A stretch of 11,754 nucleotides of DNA, taken from DTU080 sp050945315 (GTDB lineage: Bacteria; Bacillota; Limnochordia; DTU080). The notes under the pieces were generated by a model. That model searched no databases. It was given only the letters and a program-made list of their open reading frames with translations, and was not told where the DNA came from. This document shows positions 1 to 6,146 of the stretch, piece after piece; the stretch's first letter is position 1, and the number at the start of each line of letters is the position of its first letter. The translations under genes were made by a program, and so were the position numbers. The stretch lies in the NCBI GenBank assembly GCA_050945315.1, contig JBMNSS010000083.1, positions 1-11,754 on the forward strand, written 5' to 3'.

Positions 1-192
1 AGCGCGGCGCCGATGAATCACCAATGTGCTCATTGTAACTAAATCGGCCTTCTTCGCTTCAACAGACTCCGATGCGGTCTATGACTCCGGTCTGTCTTTC
101 GGGCGAAGAAGGCCTCAGCTTTAACCTATAATGTCGCACTCTTTCCGGTAAGTCCGGTTCTCCGGGCGAAGGCATCGATGAACGCGCTTACT
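1..192. other. Left-edge gene-poor region
   Basis: No gene can be supported here. Short open frames touching the left edge (14 codons forward to the TAA at 40-42; 11 codons leftward from an ATG at 33-31) lack an SD site and are too short to judge. The visible structure is the inverted repeat at 46-114 described separately. A perfect TATAAT lies at 127-132 on the plus strand but has no -35 partner at 16-18 bp. CCGG occurs three times at about 146-163 with no repeat unit around it. Confidence 0.6.
46..114. repeat. Perfect 12-bp inverted repeat, possible structured RNA
   Basis: GGCCTTCTTCGC (46-57) is exactly complementary to GCGAAGAAGGCC (103-114), and two G-U pairs can extend the stem inward. 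Inside the 45-nt interior, ACAGAC (62-67) can pair with GTCTGT (90-95), and CCG-ATG-CGG (69-77) can form a tip hairpin. GACTCCG also occurs twice (65-71 and 83-89). Neither strand has a U-tract after the stem, so it is not a standard intrinsic terminator. It may be a small structured RNA, a leader for a gene off the left edge, or a DNA-level inverted repeat. Pairing is seen directly; function is unknown. Confidence 0.5.
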
Positions 193-327
193 CTAGAAAT
201 TCCCTGGCCGCCCCGGATCCGGCCACGGGATCCAGTCAGCTATATTAAGCCAAAACAAGATAACGGAGACGGCGGACAACAAACGCAACTTCATAACACC
301 AACAACTGCACTCCCAGAAGTTATCAT
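193..327 (-). CDS. Short signal-like peptide, candidate RRNPP pheromone precursor
   Basis: This 44-codon ORF starts at ATG 327-325 and ends at TAG 195-193. I chose the start because AGGAGG (340-335) sits 7 nt upstream, the best ribosome site in the window; the longer frame from ATG 378 has no comparable site. The product has a short N-terminus, basic residues K13 and R15, a hydrophobic helix (LLSAVSVILFWLNIA, residues 16-30), then a Trp/Pro-rich tail (DWIPWPDPGRPGNF, residues 31-44). That is the shape of a secreted peptide precursor or a one-helix membrane peptide. It is divergent from an HTH-TPR regulator at 500, as SHP peptides are to Rgg regulators. I recognise no family. Alternatives are a small membrane protein, a toxin-like hydrophobic peptide, or a chance ORF. 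Confidence 0.55.
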   Translation of the reverse strand: MITSGSAVVGVMKLRLLSAVSVILFWLNIADWIPWPDPGRPGNF

Positions 328-334
328 TGTCAAC

Positions 335-340
335 CCTCCT
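335..340 (-). promoter_or_regulatory. Strong Shine-Dalgarno of the short peptide gene
   Basis: The minus strand reads AGGAGG at 340-335, followed by a 7-nt spacer and ATG at 327-325. A full 6-base anti-SD match at ideal spacing is rare by chance and is the main evidence that the 44-codon ORF is translated. It also decides against the upstream ATG at 378-376. Confidence 0.7.
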
Positions 341-368
341 GATGGATAATGTTGCGGCAGTTTTACTG

Positions 369-397
369 ACCATACCATCGGAAAAGGACCTCGTCGA
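369..397 (-). promoter_or_regulatory. Possible sigma-A promoter for the short peptide gene
   Basis: On the minus strand TCGACG (397-392; 4 of 6 to TTGACA) is followed after exactly 17 bp by TATGGT (374-369; 4 of 6 to TATAAT). Transcription would begin near 362, giving a leader of about 35 nt before the ATG at 327 and excluding the longer frame from 378. The match is moderate and unproven. Confidence 0.3.
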
Positions 398-409
398 TAT
401 ATCCATCGG
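375..409. repeat. Direct repeat CCATCGG, possible operator pair
   Basis: CCATCGG occurs at 375-381 and again at 403-409, 28 bp apart, in the divergent spacer between the peptide gene and the regulator. One copy abuts the proposed -10 of the peptide promoter and the other lies just upstream of its -35. A GATATATC palindrome (396-403) lies between. This is where an autoregulatory HTH-TPR protein could bind, but two 7-mers in about 170 bp can arise by chance. Confidence 0.25.
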
Positions 410-460
410 CATATTCCTCTTTGCGTTTACGGAATGAATGTGCTAACCTGAACCTAATGA

Positions 461-466
461 TATAAA
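461..466 (+). promoter_or_regulatory. Possible -10 box of the regulator gene
   Basis: TATAAA at 461-466 lies 33 bp upstream of the TTG start at 500 and would start transcription near 473. No good -35 lies at 16-18 bp. An alternative is TTGCGT (421-426) with TAACCT (444-449) at 17-bp spacing, preceded by an extended-minus-10 TG (441-442). Confidence 0.25.
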
Positions 467-474
467 CTCCTATA

Positions 475-490
475 CCTGCTTGGCAGGAGG
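475..490 (+). promoter_or_regulatory. SD of the regulator, partly inside a small hairpin
   Basis: AGGAGG at 485-490 precedes the TTG start at 500 with a 9-nt spacer and fixes that start. The nearby ATG at 493 is only 2 nt from the SD and is in another frame. CCTGC (475-479) can pair with GCAGG (483-487) around a TTG loop, covering part of the SD. The hairpin is short but GC-rich and could dampen translation. Confidence 0.5.
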
Positions 491-499
491 GGATGTCTC

Positions 500-1798
500 T
501 TGGCACGAGCCGATCGCACGACTCTCGCTCGCCGCATCAAGGCACGCCGTCTTGAACTCGGGCTCACCCAACGGGAGGTAGCCGGAGACGATTTCACAAG
601 AGGGTTCATCTCACAGGTCGAAAATGGACTCATAGATCCTTCACTTAAATCGCTGGAAATCATTGCTCAAAGGCTGGGCACCCCGATCAGCTACTTCCTG
701 GAAGACACTGATGCTGCGGACCCGGTCGCCGTGGAGCAGTCAATCCGCCGCACCTACGAGCTTCTGGAGACCGACTTGGAAGGTGCCGCCGCCGCATCGG
801 CTGCCGCTTTGAGCGGTGCTGAACAGTTGGGAAATCCATCACTGCTGGCTCGGGCGCGTTCCGGAGCAGCCTGGGTGGCATACAACAAAAGCGATTTTTC
901 TGAAGCGGCAGACCTGTTTGCCGCCGCTGCGGAGGCCCACCGCACGGCCGGAAACGCCACCCAAATGCTTCGAGCCCTCAATGCCGCCGGTTCGGCTGCT
1001 CACCGGGCGAATGATTATGCGGCGGCCGAGGAGTACTATACCTCGGCTCTTGAGGCCGTTCCACTCATACAGGAACCAGACCTGCACGACCACTTGCGCG
1101 TACTGGCGAACTTGGGCATTCTGCTCACCCACCAAGGTCAGAGCGGCGAAGCCAAAAACATCCTCGAACAGGTGCTTTCACTGTCTGGCATCTACAAAGA
1201 GTACTATCGCTACGGTGAGGTTTATCATGCTCTGGGAGTAAACTATCGGCGTCTGGGTTTTCCGGACAAAGCCATCGAACACTATCAACTGGCCTTTCAG
1301 TTCTACGAGGCCGTACAAGAGCCCCTCAATGCAGCCCATGCTCTGTTGAACTGTGGCAATGTCTACATGGAAATAGGCGAGTACACTCAAGCACATCGGC
1401 TTTACCGACAAACCCTGGATATCTACGAGGAGTCAGGTGAGAGCGAACACGCGGCCAACGCCAGAGCCAAACTGGCATCAGTCACCTGGCACGAGGGATG
1501 CCTGGAAGAGGCCCTTACTCTCGCCGATGCGGCCTTACAGCATCTCACCGATGACAAGGAGCGCGGGCATATGTTTATAGTCAAGGCTCGCGTCCTGTCT
1601 ACAGACGAAGAAAAAGTCGCCACGGCCGTGGATCTGTATCGCCAGGGACTGGCGCTGCTCGGAGAGAATGAACATAGCAAGGATGTTGCCGAGGCCTGTT
1701 ACGAACTCGGCGATTTACTCATGCGGCTGGACAGAGCCGGCGAGGCGAGCCCGTATCTGGCGCGCGCCGCAGATTTGTATCGCCGCTTGAAAGGATAA
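500..1798 (+). CDS. XRE-family HTH regulator with TPR domain (RRNPP-like)
   Basis: This 432-aa protein uses a TTG start set by AGGAGG 9 nt upstream. Residues about 9-67 form an XRE/Cro-type helix-turn-helix, with GLTQREVAGD and RGFISQVENGLIDPSLKSL as helices 2-4 and SYFLED closing the domain. From about residue 115 to the end it is almost all tetratricopeptide-type helical repeats; clear units include those at about 240-270, 280-310 and 395-428, with small residues and Tyr at repeat positions. There is no membrane segment or enzyme motif. HTH plus TPR is the RRNPP architecture (PlcR, Rgg, ComR, AimR), in which the TPR superhelix usually binds a short imported peptide. It is divergent from a short peptide gene and 4 bp from a darA-like gene. 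The peptide ligand is inferred; it could instead sense a protein partner. Confidence 0.88.
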   Translation: MARADRTTLARRIKARRLELGLTQREVAGDDFTRGFISQVENGLIDPSLKSLEIIAQRLGTPISYFLEDTDAADPVAVEQSIRRTYELLETDLEGAAAASAAALSGAEQLGNPSLLARARSGAAWVAYNKSDFSEAADLFAAAAEAHRTAGNATQMLRALNAAGSAAHRANDYAAAEEYYTSALEAVPLIQEPDLHDHLRVLANLGILLTHQGQSGEAKNILEQVLSLSGIYKEYYRYGEVYHALGVNYRRLGFPDKAIEHYQLAFQFYEAVQEPLNAAHALLNCGNVYMEIGEYTQAHRLYRQTLDIYEESGESEHAANARAKLASVTWHEGCLEEALTLADAALQHLTDDKERGHMFIVKARVLSTDEEKVATAVDLYRQGLALLGENEHSKDVAEACYELGDLLMRLDRAGEASPYLARAADLYRRLKG

Positions 1799-1802
1799 GA
1801 AC

Positions 1803-2123
1803 GTGAAGCTTATTGTGGCAGTCATACAGGATGAGGACGCCGTGCCTCTCATGAAGGCTCTGACTGCTCAGAAGCACAGGGCCACCAAACTGGCGAGTAC
1901 CGGTGGTTTTTTGTTGCGCGGCAACACCACCTTGATGATCGGCGTACAAGATGATGAAGTGGACTCGGTCTTAGAGATCATCAGCACCGTATGCCGCCGA
2001 CGAAGCAAGCATATACCTCAGCTACCCACTGAGATTGCCGCCTCTGTGAGTCTCCCGATCGAGGCCGAAATCGGCGGTGCCATCGTCTTTGTGGTCGATG
2101 TGGAGCGATTCGTTCGCATCTGA
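1803..2123 (+). CDS. darA: Cyclic-di-AMP receptor, DarA/PstA (PII-like) family
   Basis: The 106-aa product matches the DarA/PstA (YaaQ, DUF970) family from end to end. The N-terminus MKLIVAVIQDED, the signature ATKLASTGGFLLRGNTT (residues 27-43) and the C-terminal EIGGAIVFVVDVERF are all in place, and length is normal (about 109 aa in Bacillus). Family members are trimeric PII-like cytosolic proteins that bind c-di-AMP, whose targets are mostly unknown; the ligand pocket includes the Thr/Gly-rich signature. The start is GTG 1803, with AAAGGA (1790-1795) inside the end of the regulator gene at 7-nt spacing, so translation is probably coupled to that gene. In Bacillus the gene lies near tmk and holB, so pairing with an HTH-TPR regulator is a different context. 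Confidence 0.92.
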   Translation: MKLIVAVIQDEDAVPLMKALTAQKHRATKLASTGGFLLRGNTTLMIGVQDDEVDSVLEIISTVCRRRSKHIPQLPTEIAASVSLPIEAEIGGAIVFVVDVERFVRI

Positions 2124-2134
2124 GCATTCAGCGC

Positions 2135-2665
2135 TCACCGACGGCGACCATGCCAGTCGTTCCCGCCCCATTTCACTACGTCATCCGCCGAACGCGGCAA
2201 TGCGCTTAGATGATCTTTTGCCGAGCGCGTCCCGATGCTGACATCCGGAGCTATCTCGGCCAACGGTACCAGGACAAATGCCCTCGCGGTCATCCGAGGA
2301 TGCGGCACTTGGAGCACTTCGGTACAGATCGTGAGATCACCGTAGAGCAAAAGATCAAGATCGATGACGCGCGGTCCCCAACGGATCGAACGAGTCCGAC
2401 CCAGTCGCCGCTCCAGCGCCAACAGCTCAGTCAGAAGCCTCATGGGAGGCAACGATGTCTGTAGCTGCACCACCGCGTTCAGGAATGGTTGCTGCTCCAC
2501 CCCACCCCAAGGAAGCGTTTCATATAGGGAAGAGACTCTCTCAACGGCGGTGTTATCAAAGAGGGCCATTCCTGCTACGGCCCGGCGCATGTTTTCAGCG
2601 CGATCGCCGATATTGCTCCCCAGGCCGACAAAAGCCGTCACGGTCCGGGCACCTTGCTCTGTCAT
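2135..2665 (-). CDS. folK: 2-amino-4-hydroxy-6-hydroxymethyldihydropteridine diphosphokinase
   Basis: This 176-aa HPPK transfers pyrophosphate from ATP to 6-hydroxymethyl-7,8-dihydropterin, giving the substrate for FolP in folate synthesis. Family motifs are all visible: GLGSNIGD (14-21), the Glu/Thr-rich YETLPWG (48-54), LGRTRSIRWGPRVIDLDLLLYGD (88-110) holding Arg92, Trp96 and the Mg-binding Asp102 and Asp104, and PHPRM..RAFVLVPL.EIAP (121-140). Length is normal. The ATG overlaps the folP stop as ATGA, so translation is coupled. It is the last gene of the guaB-CPBP-folP-folK run and ends 11 bp from the convergent darA-like gene, with no obvious intrinsic terminator. folB, often between folP and folK, is absent. 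Confidence 0.95.
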   Translation of the reverse strand: MTEQGARTVTAFVGLGSNIGDRAENMRRAVAGMALFDNTAVERVSSLYETLPWGGVEQQPFLNAVVQLQTSLPPMRLLTELLALERRLGRTRSIRWGPRVIDLDLLLYGDLTICTEVLQVPHPRMTARAFVLVPLAEIAPDVSIGTRSAKDHLSALPRSADDVVKWGGNDWHGRRR

Positions 2666-3819
2666 GTCGAACTACCGCCTATGGCACCTGTCTTCATGGC
2701 TTGTGTCATGTCAATCACGCGGCGCATGGCTTGCACGTCATGAACCCGTATCACATCGGCCCCCTCCCATACGGCGATCGAGACGCTGGCGGCCGTCCCT
2801 TCCAGGCGTTGGTCTAACGGCAGGTTCAAGACGTTGCCTATCACGGATTTGCGCGAAGTACCGACCAACACCGGATAACCCAGGGTACGGAAGTCTCTCA
2901 AGCGCTTAAGCAGTTCCAGATTGTGTTCAGTGGTCTTGCCAAACCCGATTCCGGGATCAATTATCAGCTGCTGTGGGGACAATCCGGCCCTCTGCGCCCG
3001 CCGACAGGTGTCATCAAGCCAAGAGAGGACCTCGGCCACCACTTCTTTGTAGCTAGGATCCTGCTGCATGGTGCGCGGCGTGCCCTGCATATGCATAACC
3101 ACCACGGGCGCTTTCGTACGAGCAGCCAAAGCCAACATGTCCGGATCCCGCAGTCCGGAGATGTCGTTGATCCAATTGGCACCGGCTGCCAAAGCTTCTT
3201 CTGCCACCTGTGGCTTTTGAGTGTCTACCGATATTAAGACATCACTTCGCTCTCTGATGGCCCGGATTGCAGGAATGACCCGGCGCAACTCTTCTTCCAC
3301 AGAGACTGCGCTGCTGCCGGGTCGAGTTGACTCGCCCCCTACATCCACGATCTGCGCGCCTTGTTCGACCATGTCCAAGGCACGCCGAACCGCCTTCTCT
3401 ACAGTGGAATAACGCCCGCCGTCAGAAAAGGAATCCGGAGTCGTGTTCAAAATGCCCATGAGCAACGGAGACGAAAAATCGATAGGACACGCATCCAAAG
3501 ACCATGACACGTCAAAAGCGGCTGCCAGTTCCCTGGCCAGCCGAAGATCGGTGTCGCCAGGCCACCTCATAAGGAGAGCTTGCAGCGCGGTTACTGACCC
3601 GGCCAGATGCGTAGAACCGTTTGAGGGCCATACCGTCAATCCTTCGCGCAAAGCCTGCCGGGTAAAATCATCAGAGACGGATCCGGACAGACTTATCGTC
3701 ACCGCAGCATGCCGTGCGGCAAGTAAGCGGGATTCCTTTTCAGAGCAACCGGCTTCCCGCCATAGCTTTATCAGACGATGCCATTCTTCGGGGCCATCCA
3801 ACACCTCGATGGTTAACAC
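2662..3819 (-). CDS. folP: Dihydropteroate synthase with N-terminal extension
   Basis: FolP condenses dihydropterin pyrophosphate with p-aminobenzoate to 7,8-dihydropteroate. The catalytic TIM barrel spans about residues 115-375 of 385. MGILNTTPDSFSDGG (121-135), GGESTRPG (161-168), SVDT (197-200), INDISG (217-222), VVMHMQG (240-246), DPGIGFGK (288-295), GTSRKS (320-325) and IRVHDV (357-362) are intact, so the pterin site, loops 1 and 2 and the sulfonamide/pABA region look functional. About 115 residues precede the barrel; common FolP proteins are 260-290 aa. I recall longer forms of about 390 aa in several clostridial lineages, so the extension is probably genuine. The start is GTG 3819, 6 nt after the CPBP gene stop, with a G-rich SD overlapping that stop. 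The extension's role is unknown to me. Confidence 0.93.
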   Translation of the reverse strand: MLTIEVLDGPEEWHRLIKLWREAGCSEKESRLLAARHAAVTISLSGSVSDDFTRQALREGLTVWPSNGSTHLAGSVTALQALLMRWPGDTDLRLARELAAAFDVSWSLDACPIDFSSPLLMGILNTTPDSFSDGGRYSTVEKAVRRALDMVEQGAQIVDVGGESTRPGSSAVSVEEELRRVIPAIRAIRERSDVLISVDTQKPQVAEEALAAGANWINDISGLRDPDMLALAARTKAPVVVMHMQGTPRTMQQDPSYKEVVAEVLSWLDDTCRRAQRAGLSPQQLIIDPGIGFGKTTEHNLELLKRLRDFRTLGYPVLVGTSRKSVIGNVLNLPLDQRLEGTAASVSIAVWEGADVIRVHDVQAMRRVIDMTQAMKTGAIGGSST

Positions 3820-3825
3820 CTATTC

Positions 3826-4566
3826 TCACCCCTTGACTGCAACGCGTAACAACAACCAGAAACCGGCCACCACGAGGTTAAACGTAGCGTGGGCCACAAT
3901 ACAAACCCATAGACTGCCCCGTCTTTCGTAAAGAGAAGTCAACCCTACGGCTGTAAGAAATATGGCCGGTCCCTGCACCACATAAAGATGAAACACTGCG
4001 AAAAGCAGGCTGTTCACCCAGACCGCATGAGCTACTCCCAGATGCGCTTTTAACGCGCCGTACAGATAACCTCTGAAGAAGAGCTCCTCACAAACGGGAG
4101 CCACAACGGTAACGATCAGCAACAGCCAAGACAGAATCCATAGGGACGATTCGTAACGAATAATACCGTGCAAGGAGGCTAGTTCTCGGTAGTAGATGGC
4201 CATGGTGCGTCCCGCACCGAGAACGGCGGCGAAGATGTGCTTGCTGAGCCAGGTGGCAACGCCACCCATGCCCGCCAGGATCATCCCCGCCAATACACCC
4301 AGATAAACATCCTCTGACTTCGGCCGCGTCGGCCATCCTATGGAGTTACGATCCAAACGCAAGTTGCCGAACAACTGCCAGCCCGCAAGAAGTCCCCACA
4401 AAACCTGCTGCGCGCATAGGGCCCCCAGGTAATGAATAACACTTCCTTCACCGACCAAGGTACCGGCAATCGTTGCAGCCAAGGACGGAACCACGAGGCA
4501 AGCGCTGCCCAGCATGGATAGAATGACCATCCAAGAATCCTTCGGCACCGGATGCCGAGTCAGCAT
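3826..4566 (-). CDS. CPBP-family intramembrane metalloprotease
   Basis: This 246-aa membrane protein carries the three CPBP (Abi/CAAX prenyl protease-like) motifs: EELFFRG with EExxxR at residues 160-165, FAVFH (FxxxH, 189-193) and HATFN (HxxxN, 226-230). These place the catalytic Glu and metal-binding His residues within the bilayer. Hydrophobic segments occur near 12-35, 46-66, 88-118, 142-158, 178-197 and 219-240, giving about six or more helices. Family roles include prenyl-protein processing, bacteriocin self-immunity and membrane proteolysis; the substrate here cannot be told. The ATG at 4566 follows the guaB stop by 10 nt, and AAGGGGG overlapping that TAA is the SD, so it is co-transcribed. 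A membrane protease between guaB and folP is an unusual neighbour without an obvious metabolic link. Confidence 0.88.
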   Translation of the reverse strand: MLTRHPVPKDSWMVILSMLGSACLVVPSLAATIAGTLVGEGSVIHYLGALCAQQVLWGLLAGWQLFGNLRLDRNSIGWPTRPKSEDVYLGVLAGMILAGMGGVATWLSKHIFAAVLGAGRTMAIYYRELASLHGIIRYESSLWILSWLLLIVTVVAPVCEELFFRGYLYGALKAHLGVAHAVWVNSLLFAVFHLYVVQGPAIFLTAVGLTSLYERRGSLWVCIVAHATFNLVVAGFWLLLRVAVKG

Positions 4567-4576
4567 CTTCGCCCCC

Positions 4577-6037
4577 TTAGAACCAGTAGTTGGGGGCCTC
4601 TTTGGTTATCTGCACGTCATGGGGATGACTCTCCCGCATACCCGACGGGGTGATGCGCACAAAGCGCGCCTTCGTCTTTAGTTCCTCTATCGTTCGGGTA
4701 CCGCAATATCCCATTCCGGCTCGCAGACCACCGATCAACTGATACACGGTGTCTGCCAGCGCCCCCTTAGACGGCACACGTCCTTCGATCCCTTCCGGCA
4801 CAAACTTCCCGCTGCCCTCCTGGAAGTAGCGATCGCCGCTTCCGGCGCGCATGGCACCGATAGATCCCATGCCCCTGTAGACTTTGTAACTGCGCCCTTG
4901 GTAAATCTCCGTGTCACCGGGTGCCTCGTCAGTACCCGCAAACAGCGCACCCAGCATCACTACATCTCCGCCGCAAGCGATGGCCTTGACAACGTCACCC
5001 GAGAAGCGGATCCCGCCGTCAGCGATGATCGGTATCCCGTACTCCCTGGCTACCATGAAGCAATCCCATATGGCGCTAACCTGCGGTACACCGATCCCGG
5101 CCACTACGCGCGTCGTGCAGATGGAACCCGGACCCATACCGACTTTGACCGCATCAGCGCCCTCATTGATAAGGGCCAGCGTTCCTTCACCGGTGGCTAC
5201 ATTACCGGCGATGATATCTACTTTGCCGCCGAAATCAGATTTCAGCCAGGACAACGTGTCAAGCACCTTACGTGAATGACCGTGCGCCGTATCCAGGACG
5301 AGGACATCGACCCCGGCGGCCACCAAGGCTTGCGCTCGCTCCTTGGTGTCGGACCCCGTGCCGACCGCCGCACCGACACGCAAACGGCCTTTTTCGTCCT
5401 TGGCCGCGTTGGGGTGCTTACGGGCTTTTTCAATGTCCTTGATGGTGATCAAGCCTTTAAGACGGTAATCCTGGTCCACCAGCGGCAGCTTTTCTATGCG
5501 ATGCTCGTGCAGGACCCGTTTGGCCTCATCAAGAGTTGTCCCCACCGGACCGGTGATCAGATCCCGCGTCATCACATTCTCAACCGGTTGATCGAGATTC
5601 TCTTCGAAAACCAGATCGCGATTGGTCAGGATCCCCACCAAGAGTCCGTCCTCTTCCGTGATGGGCACTCCCGAGATGTGGTAACGCTCCATGATCGCCA
5701 AGGCATCTCTGATGCTGTGCTTGGGCGAAAGATAAACGGGATCGACAATGATGCCGCTCTCCGAACGCTTCACCTTATCCACTTCGATGGCTTGGTCCTC
5801 GATACTGAGATTGCGATGGATAACGCCGATGCCACCTTCACGCGCCAGAGCGATCGCCAAGCGGCCCTCAGTTACGGTATCCATGGCCGAACTCATCAAA
5901 GGTATGTTTAGTGAAATGCGTTTCGTGAGTTTCGTGCGCGGATCCACATCCTGGGGCAGCACATCTGACTCACCCGGCAGTAGAAGTACGTCGTCAAATG
6001 TCAAAGCCTGTTTGCCGAATTTCTCTTCCCAATTCAT
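4577..6037 (-). CDS. guaB: Inosine-5'-monophosphate dehydrogenase
   Basis: GuaB oxidises IMP to XMP with NAD+, the committed step of GMP synthesis. From ATG 6037 the protein is 486 aa, normal for the family. The (beta/alpha)8 barrel is interrupted by two CBS domains at about residues 95-205 (ISGVPITEEDGLLVGILTNRD; IEKLPLVDQDYRLKGLITIKD). The catalytic loop GPGSICTT has Cys307, ADGGIRFSGD (339-348) binds the IMP phosphate, and the flap has GMGSIGAM and GDRYFQE with Arg403 and Tyr404. I prefer ATG 6037 because family members begin close to the W-x-x-K-F segment. An in-frame GTG at 6052 has a better SD (AAGGAG, 6064-6059, 6-nt spacing) and would add five residues. It is first in the operon with the CPBP, folP and folK genes. 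Confidence 0.96.
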   Translation of the reverse strand: MNWEEKFGKQALTFDDVLLLPGESDVLPQDVDPRTKLTKRISLNIPLMSSAMDTVTEGRLAIALAREGGIGVIHRNLSIEDQAIEVDKVKRSESGIIVDPVYLSPKHSIRDALAIMERYHISGVPITEEDGLLVGILTNRDLVFEENLDQPVENVMTRDLITGPVGTTLDEAKRVLHEHRIEKLPLVDQDYRLKGLITIKDIEKARKHPNAAKDEKGRLRVGAAVGTGSDTKERAQALVAAGVDVLVLDTAHGHSRKVLDTLSWLKSDFGGKVDIIAGNVATGEGTLALINEGADAVKVGMGPGSICTTRVVAGIGVPQVSAIWDCFMVAREYGIPIIADGGIRFSGDVVKAIACGGDVVMLGALFAGTDEAPGDTEIYQGRSYKVYRGMGSIGAMRAGSGDRYFQEGSGKFVPEGIEGRVPSKGALADTVYQLIGGLRAGMGYCGTRTIEELKTKARFVRITPSGMRESHPHDVQITKEAPNYWF

Positions 6038-6146
6038 GGCCAATACCCCCACACTAAGCTCCTTCCCCACCTTGCCCGATTTCTGTTCTGTTCGCTAAGC
6101 TAAGTATGCAGTCCTCTCAGAATTGTATCTTACCCTTTTCCCCGCC
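6038..6146 (-). promoter_or_regulatory. Leader and possible promoter region of the guaB operon
   Basis: This 109-bp gap separates the end of the barrel-protein gene from guaB. TACAAT (6127-6122 on the minus strand) is a fair -10 but has no convincing -35. AAGGAG (6064-6059) is the clear ribosome site. The gap is too short for a full purine riboswitch aptamer plus expression platform, and no such motif is visible. There is no T-rich terminator after the upstream gene, so readthrough from that gene is possible. Confidence 0.3.

Noticed and set aside
1..33. Leftward open frame from ATG 33-31 running off the window
   Set aside because: Only 11 codons visible and no SD at proper spacing.
127..132. 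Perfect TATAAT on the plus strand
   Set aside because: No -35-like hexamer at 16-18 bp and no gene in that direction before the regulator; it also points into the peptide ORF from behind.
205..225. Inverted repeat TGGCCG/CGGCCA at the end of the short ORF
   Set aside because: Six base pairs inside coding sequence with no T-tract; not a terminator.
328..333. Perfect TTGACA on the minus strand
   Set aside because: It lies between the SD and the start codon of the short ORF and has no -10 at the right distance; coincidental.
2121..2137. Small hairpin TGAGC/GCTCA between the convergent stops
   Set aside because: Five-bp stem made mostly of the two stop codons, with no T-run on either side; too weak to call a terminator.
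2364..2909. 181-codon plus-strand ORF over folK and folP
   Set aside because: It is antisense to two well-supported genes and rich in Arg/Ser/Pro, as expected for a shadow frame of GC-rich coding DNA. The same applies to other long frames opposite guaB, the barrel protein and the TamB-like gene.
6038..6146. Purine riboswitch upstream of guaB
   Set aside because: Gap is only about 109 bp, and no aptamer consensus or terminator/antiterminator pair is visible.
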